Below are positions 30,718 through 39,981 of a stretch of DNA of 42,016 nucleotides, piece by piece. Position 1 is the first letter of the stretch. Every line of letters starts with the position of its first letter. Both the position numbers and the translations under genes were made by a program. Origin of the DNA: an uncultured Pedobacter sp. Its GTDB lineage: Bacteria; Bacteroidota; Bacteroidia; Sphingobacteriales; Sphingobacteriaceae. Below the pieces are notes generated by a model. That model did not search any database. It saw only the letters and a program-made list of their open reading frames with translations, and was not told where the DNA came from. The stretch spans positions 1 through 42,016 of the forward strand of contig NZ_CAMLHF010000020.1 in assembly GCF_946479715.1 (NCBI RefSeq), written 5' to 3'.

Positions 30718-32337
30718 ATGAAACAGCGAATAGACCTACAGCTTATTGCAGCAATCGGTGGCGGCATTCTTTTCACCTTCCTCTTCTGGATGGAGAAACA
30801 AGCCCTCAACCTACTTATTTACACACTTTTCTTAATCATCATAACTTTACTGGATCAGGAAAAGCCTAAAACTAAAAAGTACTACATTATCGCCGGCAGT
30901 CATCTTCTGGCTGCAATACTGGTGGTTGTAAATCAATCAGTACTCAATATCATAACCTGGTATATCAGTTTTGCAGTTATGATAGGCTTAATTCATTTCC
31001 CTTTATTAAGGAATATTTTTACTCTATTGCTTTCGGCATTTTTACAGATTATTACGGCCCCGATAAATCTTTTAAAAAAAATAATGGCCATTCACTTTAG
31101 GAGCCTTTCTTTTAAGCCTGTCTTAAAAATCGTAAAGTACATTATTATCCCTTTTTTCGCCATCATGCTGTTTAGCATGCTTTATAGTGAGGCCAATACC
31201 GTTTTTGCCAATTACCTTAATCGGATTACTACTGGCATAACCACATTTATAAATAACATAGTTATCTTCCTATTTCCAGAATTAAGCTTTGAACGCTTCA
31301 TGCACACTGTTCTTGGAATTGTTTTGAGCGCAGGAGCTTTTATCGGTTTAAAAAGGCTTGAACTTGAAAAAATTGAGGCTGGTTTTGGTGAGCAGTTAGT
31401 ACGAGAACACAGGAGTAAAACAAGCAACTCTATTGGCTATATGTTTATAGAAGTTTTTGCTGAAGGTTTGTTGAAACGAATGATGGCTTTAAAAACTGAG
31501 AATATCATTGGTATTATTTCATTTACAGCTTTAAACATCCTATTGCTTTCATTGAACACCATTGACATAACTACATTATGGCTGGGTAAAAATATTGAAT
31601 CGAATGGCGCTAAATATTCAGATGCGCTTCATGATGGCACAAACGTATTAATAGTAAGTATTGTGATAGCTATGATGATTATTGTCTACTTTTTTAGGGG
31701 AAATCTAAATTTCTACAGTAAAAACAAAACAATCAGATTACTGGCCTATTTATGGATATTTCAAAATATTTTTCTGGTATGTTCTGTGTTACTTAGAGAT
31801 TACCAGTACGTAAGTGCTCTTGGATTAACCTACAAACGCATTGGTGTATTCGTTTTCTTATTGCTTTGCACAATAGGTCTGGTTACTGTTTACATCAAGG
31901 TTGCACAGCAAAAAACCTTCTTTTATCTATGTAAAATAAATGGGTTCATTTGGTACATATTACTGCTTGTTTTCGGTTTTGTAAACTGGGATGTTTTAAT
32001 AGTGAGCTACAACATTAATAACAGAGACTCCATTAACTTAGATCTTGATCATTTAACCGATTTGTCTGACAAGACCCTCCCCCTTTTGAATAAGAATAAG
32101 GTTATACTTAGAAAATATTTGAGCACCTCAAAGTATGCTTCCAAATGGAGTAACGACACAACCCTTGTCGCTACAAAACCAATAGCACCAACGGATGCAG
32201 AACAGATTCTGGCTTTTGAAAAAGATTTAAATCAACGCAACAATGCATTTAAAACAAAATACAATGAGACATCCTGGCTGTCATGGAACTACCGCGACTG
32301 GCAAACAATGCAATTTCTAATTAAAAATCACCTATAA
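30718..32337 (+). CDS. DUF4173-like polytopic membrane protein
   Basis: A 539-residue membrane protein with about 11-12 spans in the first 430 residues and a soluble C-terminal tail (about 435-539). Features that fit DUF4173/DUF4153 are the central YSEANTVFANYLNRIT segment, the late RLLAYLWIFQNIFLVCSVLLRDYQYVSALGLTYKRIGVFVFL block and the tail NINNRDSINLDLDHLTDLSD. The role of the family is not established; in many genomes it is linked to HTH_34-type regulators, as here. It follows the 100-residue membrane protein by 20 nt and precedes the ferritin-like gene by 16 nt. Confidence 0.85.
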   Translation: MKQRIDLQLIAAIGGGILFTFLFWMEKQALNLLIYTLFLIIITLLDQEKPKTKKYYIIAGSHLLAAILVVVNQSVLNIITWYISFAVMIGLIHFPLLRNIFTLLLSAFLQIITAPINLLKKIMAIHFRSLSFKPVLKIVKYIIIPFFAIMLFSMLYSEANTVFANYLNRITTGITTFINNIVIFLFPELSFERFMHTVLGIVLSAGAFIGLKRLELEKIEAGFGEQLVREHRSKTSNSIGYMFIEVFAEGLLKRMMALKTENIIGIISFTALNILLLSLNTIDITTLWLGKNIESNGAKYSDALHDGTNVLIVSIVIAMMIIVYFFRGNLNFYSKNKTIRLLAYLWIFQNIFLVCSVLLRDYQYVSALGLTYKRIGVFVFLLLCTIGLVTVYIKVAQQKTFFYLCKINGFIWYILLLVFGFVNWDVLIVSYNINNRDSINLDLDHLTDLSDKTLPLLNKNKVILRKYLSTSKYASKWSNDTTLVATKPIAPTDAEQILAFEKDLNQRNNAFKTKYNETSWLSWNYRDWQTMQFLIKNHL

Positions 32338-32353
32338 TCCTAAATCCGAAGCT

Positions 32354-33109
32354 ATGCACAACTCGTTGTATTGGATAAACTATTTTAGCCAAAACTTAAA
32401 GAACAAAAGAATTGACTGGAGCATCAGTCCGAATTTAACCCAACTAGAAAAAAATAATATTTTAAGCTCATTACAGGCCTGGCAACTCGGAGAAACATCG
32501 GAAGGAACAAATCTGGTAAATGCTGCAACCAAACATGCAAAAAAGCTGAATGATCCTTATTATACAGATGCCATTAAGCTATTTATTAAAGAAGAGCAAA
32601 AGCATGGTCATAATTTGGGGCGTTATATTGACCTAATTGATGAACCAAGAATAAAGAAGGATTGGGGTGATAGCTTATTTAGAAAAATAAGGGGATTAAA
32701 TACAGACATGGAGTTTTGGACCATAGCGGTAATTACTGTAGAAAGTGCAGCTCAGATATTTTACCAATGTTTAAAGGATGCAACCAATTGTAAATTGCTT
32801 AAACAAATAAGTACGGATATTTTAATTGATGAGGCGGCTCATATCACCTTTCAAATTGAGAGACTAAGTTTAATATATAGATATAAGCCCCTTTTTAGGA
32901 GAACCATTACCTATTATTTTTATACCATTTTCTATTTTTCTACAGCAATGGTTGTTTGGTTTGCCCACAAAGGATTATTTAATGCCGGCGGGATTAACTT
33001 TAGCAGCTATTGGATCAAGATGAAACTCAAATTTAAAAAGACGATTAAAAAACTGAAACCCGAAAGCGAAAATATAAACGCTGAAAATACCTTTAGCCAT
33101 TTGTTATAA
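32354..33109 (+). CDS. Ferritin-like di-iron protein with C-terminal membrane segment
   Basis: A 251-residue protein with a complete ferritin-like di-iron ligand set: a Glu in helix 1 (E47 or E50), E81-x-x-H84 in KEEQKHG, E130 in ITVESAAQIF and E160-x-x-H163 in LIDEAAHITFQ. This spacing is that of oxygen-activating or iron-oxidising four-helix bundles, not of ferritin cages. A hydrophobic stretch near residues 183-207 and a very basic tail KMKLKFKKTIKKLK suggest membrane attachment. It ends an operon of two membrane proteins, so modification of a lipid or membrane component is an attractive guess; its substrate is unknown. The sucC promoter begins within its last codons. Confidence 0.8.
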   Translation: MHNSLYWINYFSQNLKNKRIDWSISPNLTQLEKNNILSSLQAWQLGETSEGTNLVNAATKHAKKLNDPYYTDAIKLFIKEEQKHGHNLGRYIDLIDEPRIKKDWGDSLFRKIRGLNTDMEFWTIAVITVESAAQIFYQCLKDATNCKLLKQISTDILIDEAAHITFQIERLSLIYRYKPLFRRTITYYFYTIFYFSTAMVVWFAHKGLFNAGGINFSSYWIKMKLKFKKTIKKLKPESENINAENTFSHLL

Positions 33110-33131
33110 AGCTTTTGAAATTGTAGATTTG
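33100..33131 (+). promoter_or_regulatory. Bacteroidota-type promoter of sucC
   Basis: TTTG at 33100-33103, a 20-nt spacer and TAGATTTG at 33124-33131 match both elements of the -33/-7 consensus. ATG follows 20 nt after the -7 box. The -33 element overlaps the end of the ferritin-like gene. Confidence 0.75.
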
Positions 33132-33150
33132 AACAAATTTTTTCAGCATA

Positions 33151-34341
33151 ATGAATATCCACGAATATCAAGGTAAAGAAATACTTAAAAGTTTTGGAGT
33201 AGCCGTACAAGAAGGTGTAGTAGCCGACACGGTAGAGCAGGCTGTAGAAGCTGCTAAAAAAATGAAAACTGACTACAATTCTGACTGGGTTGTAATTAAA
33301 GCTCAGATCCACGCTGGTGGTAGAGGTAAAGGCGGCGGCGTAAAGCTTGCTAAAAACCTTGATGAGGTTAAGGAAAGAGCTTCTGCTATCTTAGGTATGC
33401 AGTTAGTAACTCCACAAACTGGTCCGGAAGGAAAGAAAGTTAACAAAATTTTAGTTGCTCAGGATGTTTACTATCCAGGTGCATCTGAAACCAAAGAATT
33501 CTATATCAGCGTATTGTTAAACCGCGCTAACGGAAGAAACATCATTATGTATTCTACCGAAGGTGGAATGGATATTGAGGAAGTTGCTGAGCACACTCCT
33601 CATTTGATCTTCAAAGAAGAAATTGACCCTAAAGTTGGTCTTCAAGGATTTCAAGCTCGTAAAATAGCTTTCAACCTTGGTCTAAGTGGTCAGGCTTTTA
33701 AAGAAATGGTAAAATTTGTTACCGCACTTTACAAAGCTTACGACAGCACTGACTCTTCAATGTTTGAAATCAACCCTGTTCTAAAAACATCTGATGATAA
33801 AATTATTGCAGTTGACGCGAAAGTAGATTTAGACGAGAATGCTTTATTCCGTCATCCGGATTACGCTGCAATGCGTGATAAACTGGAAGAAGATCCTACT
33901 GACGTTGAAGCAAGCGAATCAAACCTTAACTACGTTAAACTTGACGGAAACGTAGGTTGTATGGTTAATGGAGCAGGTTTAGCAATGGCTACAATGGATA
34001 TCATCAAAATTGCAGGTGGAGAACCGGCTAACTTTTTAGATGTTGGTGGTACCGCAAATGCACAAACAGTTAAAGCTGGTTTTAACATCATCCTTAAAGA
34101 CCCTAATGTGAAAGCAATTTTAATTAACATATTTGGCGGTATTGTTCGTTGTGATCGTGTTGCCCAAGGTGTTATTGATGCTTACAAAGAAATTGGAGAT
34201 GTTCCGGTTCCTATCATTTGCCGTTTACAAGGAACAAATGCTGTTGAAGCTAAGCAGTTAATAGATGACTCAGGATTAAAAGTTTTCTCTGCGATAGCCT
34301 TAAAAGATGCAGCTGATTTAGTTACGAAAGTATTAGCTTAA
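33151..34341 (+). CDS. sucC: Succinyl-CoA synthetase, beta subunit
   Basis: A 396-residue beta subunit (ADP/GDP-forming) of the TCA cycle enzyme that makes ATP or GTP from succinyl-CoA. The N-terminal ATP-grasp domain begins MNIHEYQGKEILKSFGV and has KAQIHAGGRGKGGGVKL and SMFEINPVLK with the metal-site residues. The C-terminal flavodoxin-like domain has VNGAGLAMATMDIIKIAGG, FLDVGGTAN and NIFGGIVRCD. Length and motifs are standard. sucD, the alpha subunit gene, is not next to it, unlike in many other phyla; separate location is common in Bacteroidota. It has its own promoter and terminator. Confidence 0.97.
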   Translation: MNIHEYQGKEILKSFGVAVQEGVVADTVEQAVEAAKKMKTDYNSDWVVIKAQIHAGGRGKGGGVKLAKNLDEVKERASAILGMQLVTPQTGPEGKKVNKILVAQDVYYPGASETKEFYISVLLNRANGRNIIMYSTEGGMDIEEVAEHTPHLIFKEEIDPKVGLQGFQARKIAFNLGLSGQAFKEMVKFVTALYKAYDSTDSSMFEINPVLKTSDDKIIAVDAKVDLDENALFRHPDYAAMRDKLEEDPTDVEASESNLNYVKLDGNVGCMVNGAGLAMATMDIIKIAGGEPANFLDVGGTANAQTVKAGFNIILKDPNVKAILINIFGGIVRCDRVAQGVIDAYKEIGDVPVPIICRLQGTNAVEAKQLIDDSGLKVFSAIALKDAADLVTKVLA

Positions 34342-34374
34342 TCTATAGCTATTCAAATAAATCTTTATTAAAAG

Positions 34375-34407
34375 AAAAAGCCAATTGTTAACTCAATTGG
34401 CTTTTTT
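34375..34407 (+). terminator. Rho-independent terminator of sucC
   Basis: AAAAAGCCAATTG (34375-34387), loop TTAACT, CAATTGGC plus TTTTTT (34394-34407). It lies 33 nt after the stop. Confidence 0.92.
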
Positions 34408-34485
34408 CATTTACAAAAAAATAAACAGGCTTGATTTCTGTTTAACACACACAAAAAAATAAGAATTTTACTTTTAAAATAAGAA

Positions 34486-34515
34486 GAGGCATACAATCAT
34501 CCAATTGTATGCCTC
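34486..34515. other. Orphan perfect hairpin between sucC and asnS
   Basis: GAGGCATACAAT (34486-34497), loop CATCCA, ATTGTATGCCTC (34504-34515): a perfect 12-bp stem. It is not followed by a T-run on the plus strand; on the minus strand the next bases are TTCTTATTTTA. It could be a second terminator, a minus-strand terminator for an unseen small RNA, or an RNA element. Confidence 0.6.
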
Positions 34516-34541
34516 TCTAACCAAATATAAATTAAACGAGC

Positions 34542-34860
34542 ATTACAAATATAGGGTTTTAAATTTAAAAACAATAAAAAATTGATTTTATTTAAATAAT
34601 AATCCAAAAATACATCATAAAAACAAAACAAAAGCCAACAAAACACATAAATAACTCAAAAAATACAATAAAAAAGTAATCAAAACACAAAATACAAAAC
34701 AAAACACTAAAATAAATGCTAAAAAACACAACATAAACAATAAAAAAACACAAAAAAGCACACACAAAGAATAAAAAATATCAAAAAAACATCACAAAAC
34801 ATTAAAATAACCTAAAAAAACTAAAAAATAAAATCAAAACAAATCACAATAACTTTAATA
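34542..34860. other. Very A-rich, G-depleted gene-free tract upstream of asnS
   Basis: About 310 nt in which the plus strand is mostly A with scattered C and T and only about six G by my count. It holds no frame, no hairpin and no promoter-like box that I can find, and the bias is strongly strand-specific rather than simple AT richness. It starts soon after the hairpin at 34486 and ends just before the asnS -7 box. Its role is unknown. Confidence 0.7.
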
Positions 34861-34901
34861 AGCTACTAAAATATTCCCTCCCATTTATTAAAGGAAATCC
34901 T

Positions 34902-34909
34902 TATTTTTG
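34902..34909 (+). promoter_or_regulatory. -7 box candidate (TATTTTTG) for asnS
   Basis: Exact TAnnTTTG match 20 nt before the ATG, the same eight bases as the lpdA candidate. No TTTG at -33. Confidence 0.5.
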
Positions 34910-34929
34910 ACGCTCTCCACAAGAAAATC

Positions 34930-36378
34930 ATGATTAAAAGAGAAAAAGTAAAAAGTTTGTTAAATACAAACGAATTCGACAGAGAAGTTACGGTTATGGG
35001 ATGGGTGCGAACATTTCGCAACAACCAGTTTATTGCAATAAATGATGGATCCTGCATTGGGAACATCCAGGTCGTAGTGGATTTTAATAATACTCCGGAA
35101 GAACTTTTAAAGCGTATTACAACAGGAGCTGCAATTTCTGTAAAAGGAAAAATTGTAGAATCATTAGGAAAAGGTCAGAGAGTAGATATTAAAGCTGAAA
35201 CTATAGAAATATTAGGTGATAGTGATCCTGAAAAATTCCCTCTTCAACCTAAAAAACATAGCTTAGAGTTTCTGCGTGAAATTGCCCACCTGCGTTTCCG
35301 TACCAATACATTCAATGCAGTCTTTAAATTACGTCATGCATTAGCCTTTGCTATCCATCAATTTTATAACGAAAGAGGTTTTGTATATATGCATACACCT
35401 GTTATTACTGCATCAGATGCAGAAGGTGCCGGTGAAATGTTTAAAGTTACCACTCTTGATTTCGATAACACACCTCGTACAGATGACGGGAAAGTAGATT
35501 ATTCACAGGATTTCTTTGCACGTGCGACCAACCTGACTGTATCTGGTCAGCTGGAAGGTGAACTTGCTGCGATGGCCTTTGGACAGATATATACATTCGG
35601 CCCTACTTTTAGAGCAGAAAACTCAAACACAACACGTCACCTTGCTGAATTTTGGATGGTTGAACCCGAAATTGCCTTCGCTGATCTTGAAGACAATATG
35701 CAGCTTGCCGAAGACATGCTGAAATATGTGATCAGCTATGCACTTGAACACTGCAAGGAAGAGATTGACTTCTTAAACAACCGTTTACTTGAAGAAGAGA
35801 AAACAAAACCTCAGAATGAGCGCAGTGAGCTATCTCTAATAGAAAAGCTAAACTTCTGCCTAAATAATGATTTTGAGCGCCTAACATACACAGAAGCTAT
35901 TGCGATTTTAAAATCTTCTAAACCTAATCAGAAAAAGCAGTTTAAATATCTTATTGATGAGTGGGGAGCAGATTTACAATCAGAGCATGAGCGCTTCCTT
36001 GTTGAAAAGCATTTTAAAAAACCGGTTATCTTAACTGATTATCCTGCCGACATTAAGTCGTTCTATATGCGTCAAAACGAACCTGATGCTCAAGGCAGAA
36101 AAACAGTAGCTGCAATGGACATCCTGTTCCCTGGTATTGGCGAAATCATAGGAGGATCTCAAAGAGAGGAACGCCTTGATAAGCTAACCCAAAGAATGGA
36201 AGACCTTAATATACCACTAGAAGAAATGTGGTGGTATCTGGACACCAGACGCTTTGGATCGGCACCGCACTCTGGTTTTGGATTAGGATTTGAACGACTG
36301 ATATTATTTGTAAGTGGAATGACAAACATCAGAGATGTAATTGCTTTCCCTCGTTTCCCTAAAAACGCAGAGTTTTAA
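34930..36378 (+). CDS. asnS: Asparaginyl-tRNA synthetase
   Basis: A 482-residue class IIb aminoacyl-tRNA synthetase that charges tRNA-Asn. The N-terminal OB-fold anticodon domain (about 1-105; [20 protein letters not shown]) is followed by the class II core. [25 protein letters not shown] (motif 2) and [13 protein letters not shown] (motif 3) are present, along with [11 protein letters not shown]. These features and the length match AsnRS rather than AspRS, which carries a GAD insert and is longer. An insertion around residues 270-320 ([20 protein letters not shown]) is usual for bacterial AsnRS. It has its own -7 box and a strong shared terminator. Confidence 0.95.
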   Translation: MIKREKVKSLLNTNEFDREVTVMGWVRTFRNNQFIAINDGSCIGNIQVVVDFNNTPEELLKRITTGAAISVKGKIVESLGKGQRVDIKAETIEILGDSDPEKFPLQPKKHSLEFLREIAHLRFRTNTFNAVFKLRHALAFAIHQFYNERGFVYMHTPVITASDAEGAGEMFKVTTLDFDNTPRTDDGKVDYSQDFFARATNLTVSGQLEGELAAMAFGQIYTFGPTFRAENSNTTRHLAEFWMVEPEIAFADLEDNMQLAEDMLKYVISYALEHCKEEIDFLNNRLLEEEKTKPQNERSELSLIEKLNFCLNNDFERLTYTEAIAILKSSKPNQKKQFKYLIDEWGADLQSEHERFLVEKHFKKPVILTDYPADIKSFYMRQNEPDAQGRKTVAAMDILFPGIGEIIGGSQREERLDKLTQRMEDLNIPLEEMWWYLDTRRFGSAPHSGFGLGFERLILFVSGMTNIRDVIAFPRFPKNAEF

Positions 36379-36396
36379 TAGAACCATAAAATTAAT

Positions 36397-36430
36397 AAAA
36401 GGGGTGTGTCAATCATGACACACCCCTTTT
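36397..36430. terminator. Bidirectional terminator between asnS and the glutamate-synthase-like gene
   Basis: Perfect 15-bp stem AAAAGGGGTGTGTCA (36397-36411), loop ATCA, TGACACACCCCTTTT (36416-36430). The A and T tracts at the ends let it work for both convergent genes. Confidence 0.92.
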
Positions 36431-36437
36431 ATATTTA

Positions 36438-38102
36438 TTACCTATTCTGATTTTGATTCAAATCATCTGCAAACGAGTTTGCATGTGTATAATCAACCAA
36501 TGAAACTTTATAATCAGAAGGCACAAAGCTGCTAGATACACTTAACGCCATACCCAGTTCAAATCTTAAAGGGTAAGGTGATTGCAATAAACTTCCTTCA
36601 GGAATGTAAGGGAAGCTTTCCATATACGATTGCATTACATTGGGTGCAATCCTCCTATTGATATATGCCCTGGTCAATTGATAAGGATGATGTAAACCTG
36701 CAGCTCCCAATAATTCTACAGCACTACCAACAGTAAGTTTATGGAAATTATAAACCCTAACTGTTTTATCTCCCACTACAAGACCTTTCATTAAACTTGG
36801 ATCCTGTGTTGCCACTCCTGTAGGGCAAGTGTTACTGTTGCATTCTAAGGCCTGTATACAGCCCAATGCAAACATCATTCCTCTTGCCGAATTACATAGG
36901 TCGGCGCCAAGCGCTATATTCTTTACTAAATCAAATCCCGATGCTACTTTACCCGACGCAATAATTTTAATGTGCTTTTTAAGGTTAAAACCAACCAAAA
37001 CGTCGTAAACAAACGCAACACCTTCTCTTAATGGCATACCCACCGCATTAGAAAATTCTTGCGGTGAAGCCCCAGTACCGCCTTCGCCCCCATCAACAGT
37101 AATAAAATCCACATATGTACCTGTTTCAATCATTGCTTTACAAATGGCAAAAAATTCACTTCTTCTTCCAATACACAGTTTGATACCAACCGGTTTACCA
37201 CCAGAAAGCTCTCTCAGTTTCTTTACAAAGCCCATTAATTCTAACGGGGTTTTAAAAGCAGCGTGAGCTGGAGGCGAGATCACATCAAACCCCTCTTTTA
37301 CCAACCTTATCCTTGCAATTTCAGGAGTAACCTTTTTGGCTGGCAATATACCTCCATGTCCAGGTTTAGCACCCTGAGAAAGCTTAATTTCAATCATCTT
37401 TACCTGATCTGTACTTGCCCTTTCAGCAAAGGCTTCATAGTTAAATGTACCATCGTGATGACGACAGCCAAAATAACCAGTACCAATTTGCCAGATTAAA
37501 TCTCCTCCCGGATTAGCATGATAATCACTTATACCACCTTCACCTGTATTATGAGCAAAATTACCCATCTTGGCTCCACCATTTAAAGCCAGAATAGCAT
37601 TCTGACTTAATGATCCAAAGCTCATAGCAGATATATTATAAATACTTGCAGAATACGGCTTTAAACACTCAGGACCCCCTACTAACACACGCGGATCTTC
37701 ATTAAGCTCAGTATGACTAATTGCCGAAATACTATGGCTCAGCCATTCATAACCATTTTCATATACATCTAGTTGTGTTCCGAAAGGAATCGTATCATTT
37801 TCTCTTTTTGCACGCTGATAGATCAATGAGCGACTAAGTCTGCTAAATGGCTTCCCATTCGTATCACTTTCTACAAAGTATTGATACACCTTTGGCCTTA
37901 AATCCTCCATAAAATACCTTAATCTACCTACTACCGGATAGTTTCTAACTATGCTGTGTTTTGGTTGATACAGGTCATAAATACCTAACAAAACAACTGG
38001 TCCTGTAAAAATGAATAACCACCATAAAGGCGGATAAGTAAGGCCCAACATTACAGTGAGTGCCACCAAAAACGCCGCAATTGCGATAAATGCTTTTCTC
38101 AT
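36438..38102 (-). CDS. FMN-binding glutamate-synthase-family protein, membrane anchored
   Basis: A 554-residue protein with two N-terminal hydrophobic segments (MRKAFIAIAAFLVALTVMLG and PPLWWLFIFTGPVVLLGIYD) followed by the FMN and iron-sulfur domain of glutamate synthase (about 90-520). Seen are SMSFGSLSQNAILALNGGAK, KLSQGAKPGHGG, TVDGGEGGTGASP and the 3Fe-4S-type cysteines in CIQALECNSNTCPTGVATQ. The amidotransferase domain of true GltB is missing, so it may use ammonia or act on another substrate; this is the stand-alone GltS-like class common in bacteria. The frame is open to 38138, but MRKAF at 38102 is the likely start. It is divergent from the Sua5-like gene, with 76 nt between. Confidence 0.9.
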   Translation of the reverse strand: MRKAFIAIAAFLVALTVMLGLTYPPLWWLFIFTGPVVLLGIYDLYQPKHSIVRNYPVVGRLRYFMEDLRPKVYQYFVESDTNGKPFSRLSRSLIYQRAKRENDTIPFGTQLDVYENGYEWLSHSISAISHTELNEDPRVLVGGPECLKPYSASIYNISAMSFGSLSQNAILALNGGAKMGNFAHNTGEGGISDYHANPGGDLIWQIGTGYFGCRHHDGTFNYEAFAERASTDQVKMIEIKLSQGAKPGHGGILPAKKVTPEIARIRLVKEGFDVISPPAHAAFKTPLELMGFVKKLRELSGGKPVGIKLCIGRRSEFFAICKAMIETGTYVDFITVDGGEGGTGASPQEFSNAVGMPLREGVAFVYDVLVGFNLKKHIKIIASGKVASGFDLVKNIALGADLCNSARGMMFALGCIQALECNSNTCPTGVATQDPSLMKGLVVGDKTVRVYNFHKLTVGSAVELLGAAGLHHPYQLTRAYINRRIAPNVMQSYMESFPYIPEGSLLQSPYPLRFELGMALSVSSSFVPSDYKVSLVDYTHANSFADDLNQNQNR

Positions 38103-38178
38103 ATTCCTTAATTTAATAAAAACATGCCAATAGAACAATTATAATCTGATTTCGGATCAATATTTTGTAAATTTACAC

Positions 38179-38799
38179 ATGCTTATTAAAATCTATCCTG
38201 AAAACCCAAATCCCAAGGCGATTGAGCAAGTTGTTGAAGTATTGAAAAAGGGAGGAATAATCATCTACCCAACCGATACCGTATATGGAATGGGTTGCGA
38301 TATTACTAATCATAAAGCCATTGAAAAAATTTGCCGTTTAAGAGGTATAAAGCCTGAAAAGGCCAACTTCTCTTTCATCTGCTCAGATTTAAGGCATATT
38401 TCTGATTACATAAAACCTATTGACACCACCACATTCAGACTACTAAAAAAGGCTTTGCCTGGCCCTTTTACATTTATACTCAATGCCAATGGAAATGTAC
38501 CAAAACTACTAAGTTCCAACAAGAAAACTGTTGGTATAAGGGTACCTGATAATGATATCGCAAGAGAAATTGTTTTGCAGCTTGGAAATCCAATTCTCTC
38601 TACCTCTATCTATGATGACGATGAAGTAATCGAATACTCTACAGATCCCGAACTGATCCACGAAAAATATGAAGACACTATAGACATCGTAATCGATGGT
38701 GGATATGGAGACAATGAACCATCTACTGTTGTAGACTGTACGTCAGGAGATTTTGAAATCATCCGTCAAGGAAAAGGAAACCTGGAAAACTACCTATAA
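38179..38799 (+). CDS. L-threonylcarbamoyladenylate synthase-type protein (YciO/YrdC/Sua5)
   Basis: A 206-residue single-domain YrdC-fold protein. Motifs are KKGGIIIYPTDTVYGMGCD (about 24-42), the loop with KANFSFICSDL, LPGPFTFILNAN, VGIRVPDND and the final PSTVVDCTSGDFEIIRQGKG. It would make threonylcarbamoyl-AMP for the t6A37 modification of ANN-decoding tRNAs. Among family branches it looks nearest to YciO, which can lack the full activity of TsaC, and it lacks the C-terminal Sua5 domain. The ATG of nhaA follows its stop codon with no spacer, so translation is probably coupled. Confidence 0.88.
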   Translation: MLIKIYPENPNPKAIEQVVEVLKKGGIIIYPTDTVYGMGCDITNHKAIEKICRLRGIKPEKANFSFICSDLRHISDYIKPIDTTTFRLLKKALPGPFTFILNANGNVPKLLSSNKKTVGIRVPDNDIAREIVLQLGNPILSTSIYDDDEVIEYSTDPELIHEKYEDTIDIVIDGGYGDNEPSTVVDCTSGDFEIIRQGKGNLENYL

Positions 38800-39981
38800 A
38801 TGGCTAAAATAATAAACCTACAAGCATTCAAGGACTTTTTACGATCAGGACAAATTGGCGGCATACTCCTTATGGTATGTGTTGCAATCTCTCTGTTTAT
38901 TGCAAACTCCAGTTATAAGGATGGTTTTTCTGCATTACTAGCTACAGATTTTGGCTTTACATTTGGCTCTGGCTCTTATGTATTTACTGTTTCTGCCTGG
39001 ATAAATGATGCGCTAATGGCTGTATTTTTTCTTCTTGTGGGTTTAGAGATCAAGAGAGAGCTTGTAGAAGGCGAGCTTTCATCTATAAAAAAGGCTTCAT
39101 TGCCTGTAGTTGCTGCGCTTGGAGGTATGTTGGTACCTGCATTTATTTATTTCATTTTAAATAAAGATACCGCTACTGCATCTGGATGGGGAATTCCAAT
39201 GGCTACCGACATTGCATTTGCCTTAGCTATCATATCCATGCTGGGCAAAAGTGTTCCGGCCTCATTAAAAATATTTCTTGCTGCCCTGGCCATTGTTGAT
39301 GACCTTGGTGCTATATTGGTTATTGCCATTTTTTACACAAATGAGGTACATTTCCATTACCTGCTGATGGCCGGTGGAGTACTTGCCTTATTACTTGTAT
39401 TTAACTTCTTTAAGATAAAACCGCTTTATTTTTATCTTATACCCGGAGTGTTCTTATGGTACTTCATTCACCACTCAGGCATACACGCAACAATTGCCGG
39501 GGTATTGCTTGCCCTTACCATACCGACCAATTCGGATAACACAGAATCGCCTTTAGAAAAGCTTGAGCATTTATTAAACGGGCCGGTAAATTATTTTATC
39601 ATGCCAATCTTTGCGCTAGCTAATACCAACATCACTTTTCAAAAAGAAATGCTTGGTGGGCTGGTATCTCCGCTAGGACTTGGAATTGTGACCGGTCTCT
39701 TTGCAGGCAAAACAATAGGTGTTGCATTATTCTCCTGGCTTGCAGTAAAACTGAAACTAGGAACACTTCCATCACAAGCAGGCTGGAAACACATTATTGG
39801 CTTAGGCATGTTGGCTGGCATAGGATTTACCATGTCCATATTTATATCGCTGCTTTCATTTAGCGATGAAATGCATGTAACCGAAGCAAAATTTGCGATT
39901 CTTTGTGCTTCGGTTATTGCAGGATTAATTGGTTTTGTTTTCCTGAAATCTATTAAAGGAAAAGGACCAGTTAAGGCTTAA
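38800..39981 (+). CDS. nhaA: Na+/H+ antiporter NhaA
   Basis: A 393-residue inner-membrane antiporter with about 12 spans, the standard NhaA length. The ion-binding aspartates are present: D137 in MATDIAFALAI (E. coli D133) and D167-D168 in AIVDDLGAIL (E. coli D163-D164). Other conserved segments are FFLLVGLEIKRELVEGEL and GMLAGIGFTMSIFISLL. It exchanges two protons for one sodium ion, for pH and salt tolerance. The start follows the Sua5-type stop codon directly. Its end overlaps the end of trpA by 11 nt in convergent orientation. Confidence 0.95.
   Translation: MAKIINLQAFKDFLRSGQIGGILLMVCVAISLFIANSSYKDGFSALLATDFGFTFGSGSYVFTVSAWINDALMAVFFLLVGLEIKRELVEGELSSIKKASLPVVAALGGMLVPAFIYFILNKDTATASGWGIPMATDIAFALAIISMLGKSVPASLKIFLAALAIVDDLGAILVIAIFYTNEVHFHYLLMAGGVLALLLVFNFFKIKPLYFYLIPGVFLWYFIHHSGIHATIAGVLLALTIPTNSDNTESPLEKLEHLLNGPVNYFIMPIFALANTNITFQKEMLGGLVSPLGLGIVTGLFAGKTIGVALFSWLAVKLKLGTLPSQAGWKHIIGLGMLAGIGFTMSIFISLLSFSDEMHVTEAKFAILCASVIAGLIGFVFLKSIKGKGPVKA

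Noticed and set aside
33007..33312. 101-codon minus-strand frame across the ferritin-like/sucC junction
   Set aside because: It runs across the sucC promoter and start, and its sequence is a typical antisense frame.
34542..34860. Replication origin in the A-rich tract
   Set aside because: No DnaA-box cluster and no dnaA, rpmH or gidA neighbour; the bias is A over T, not general AT richness.
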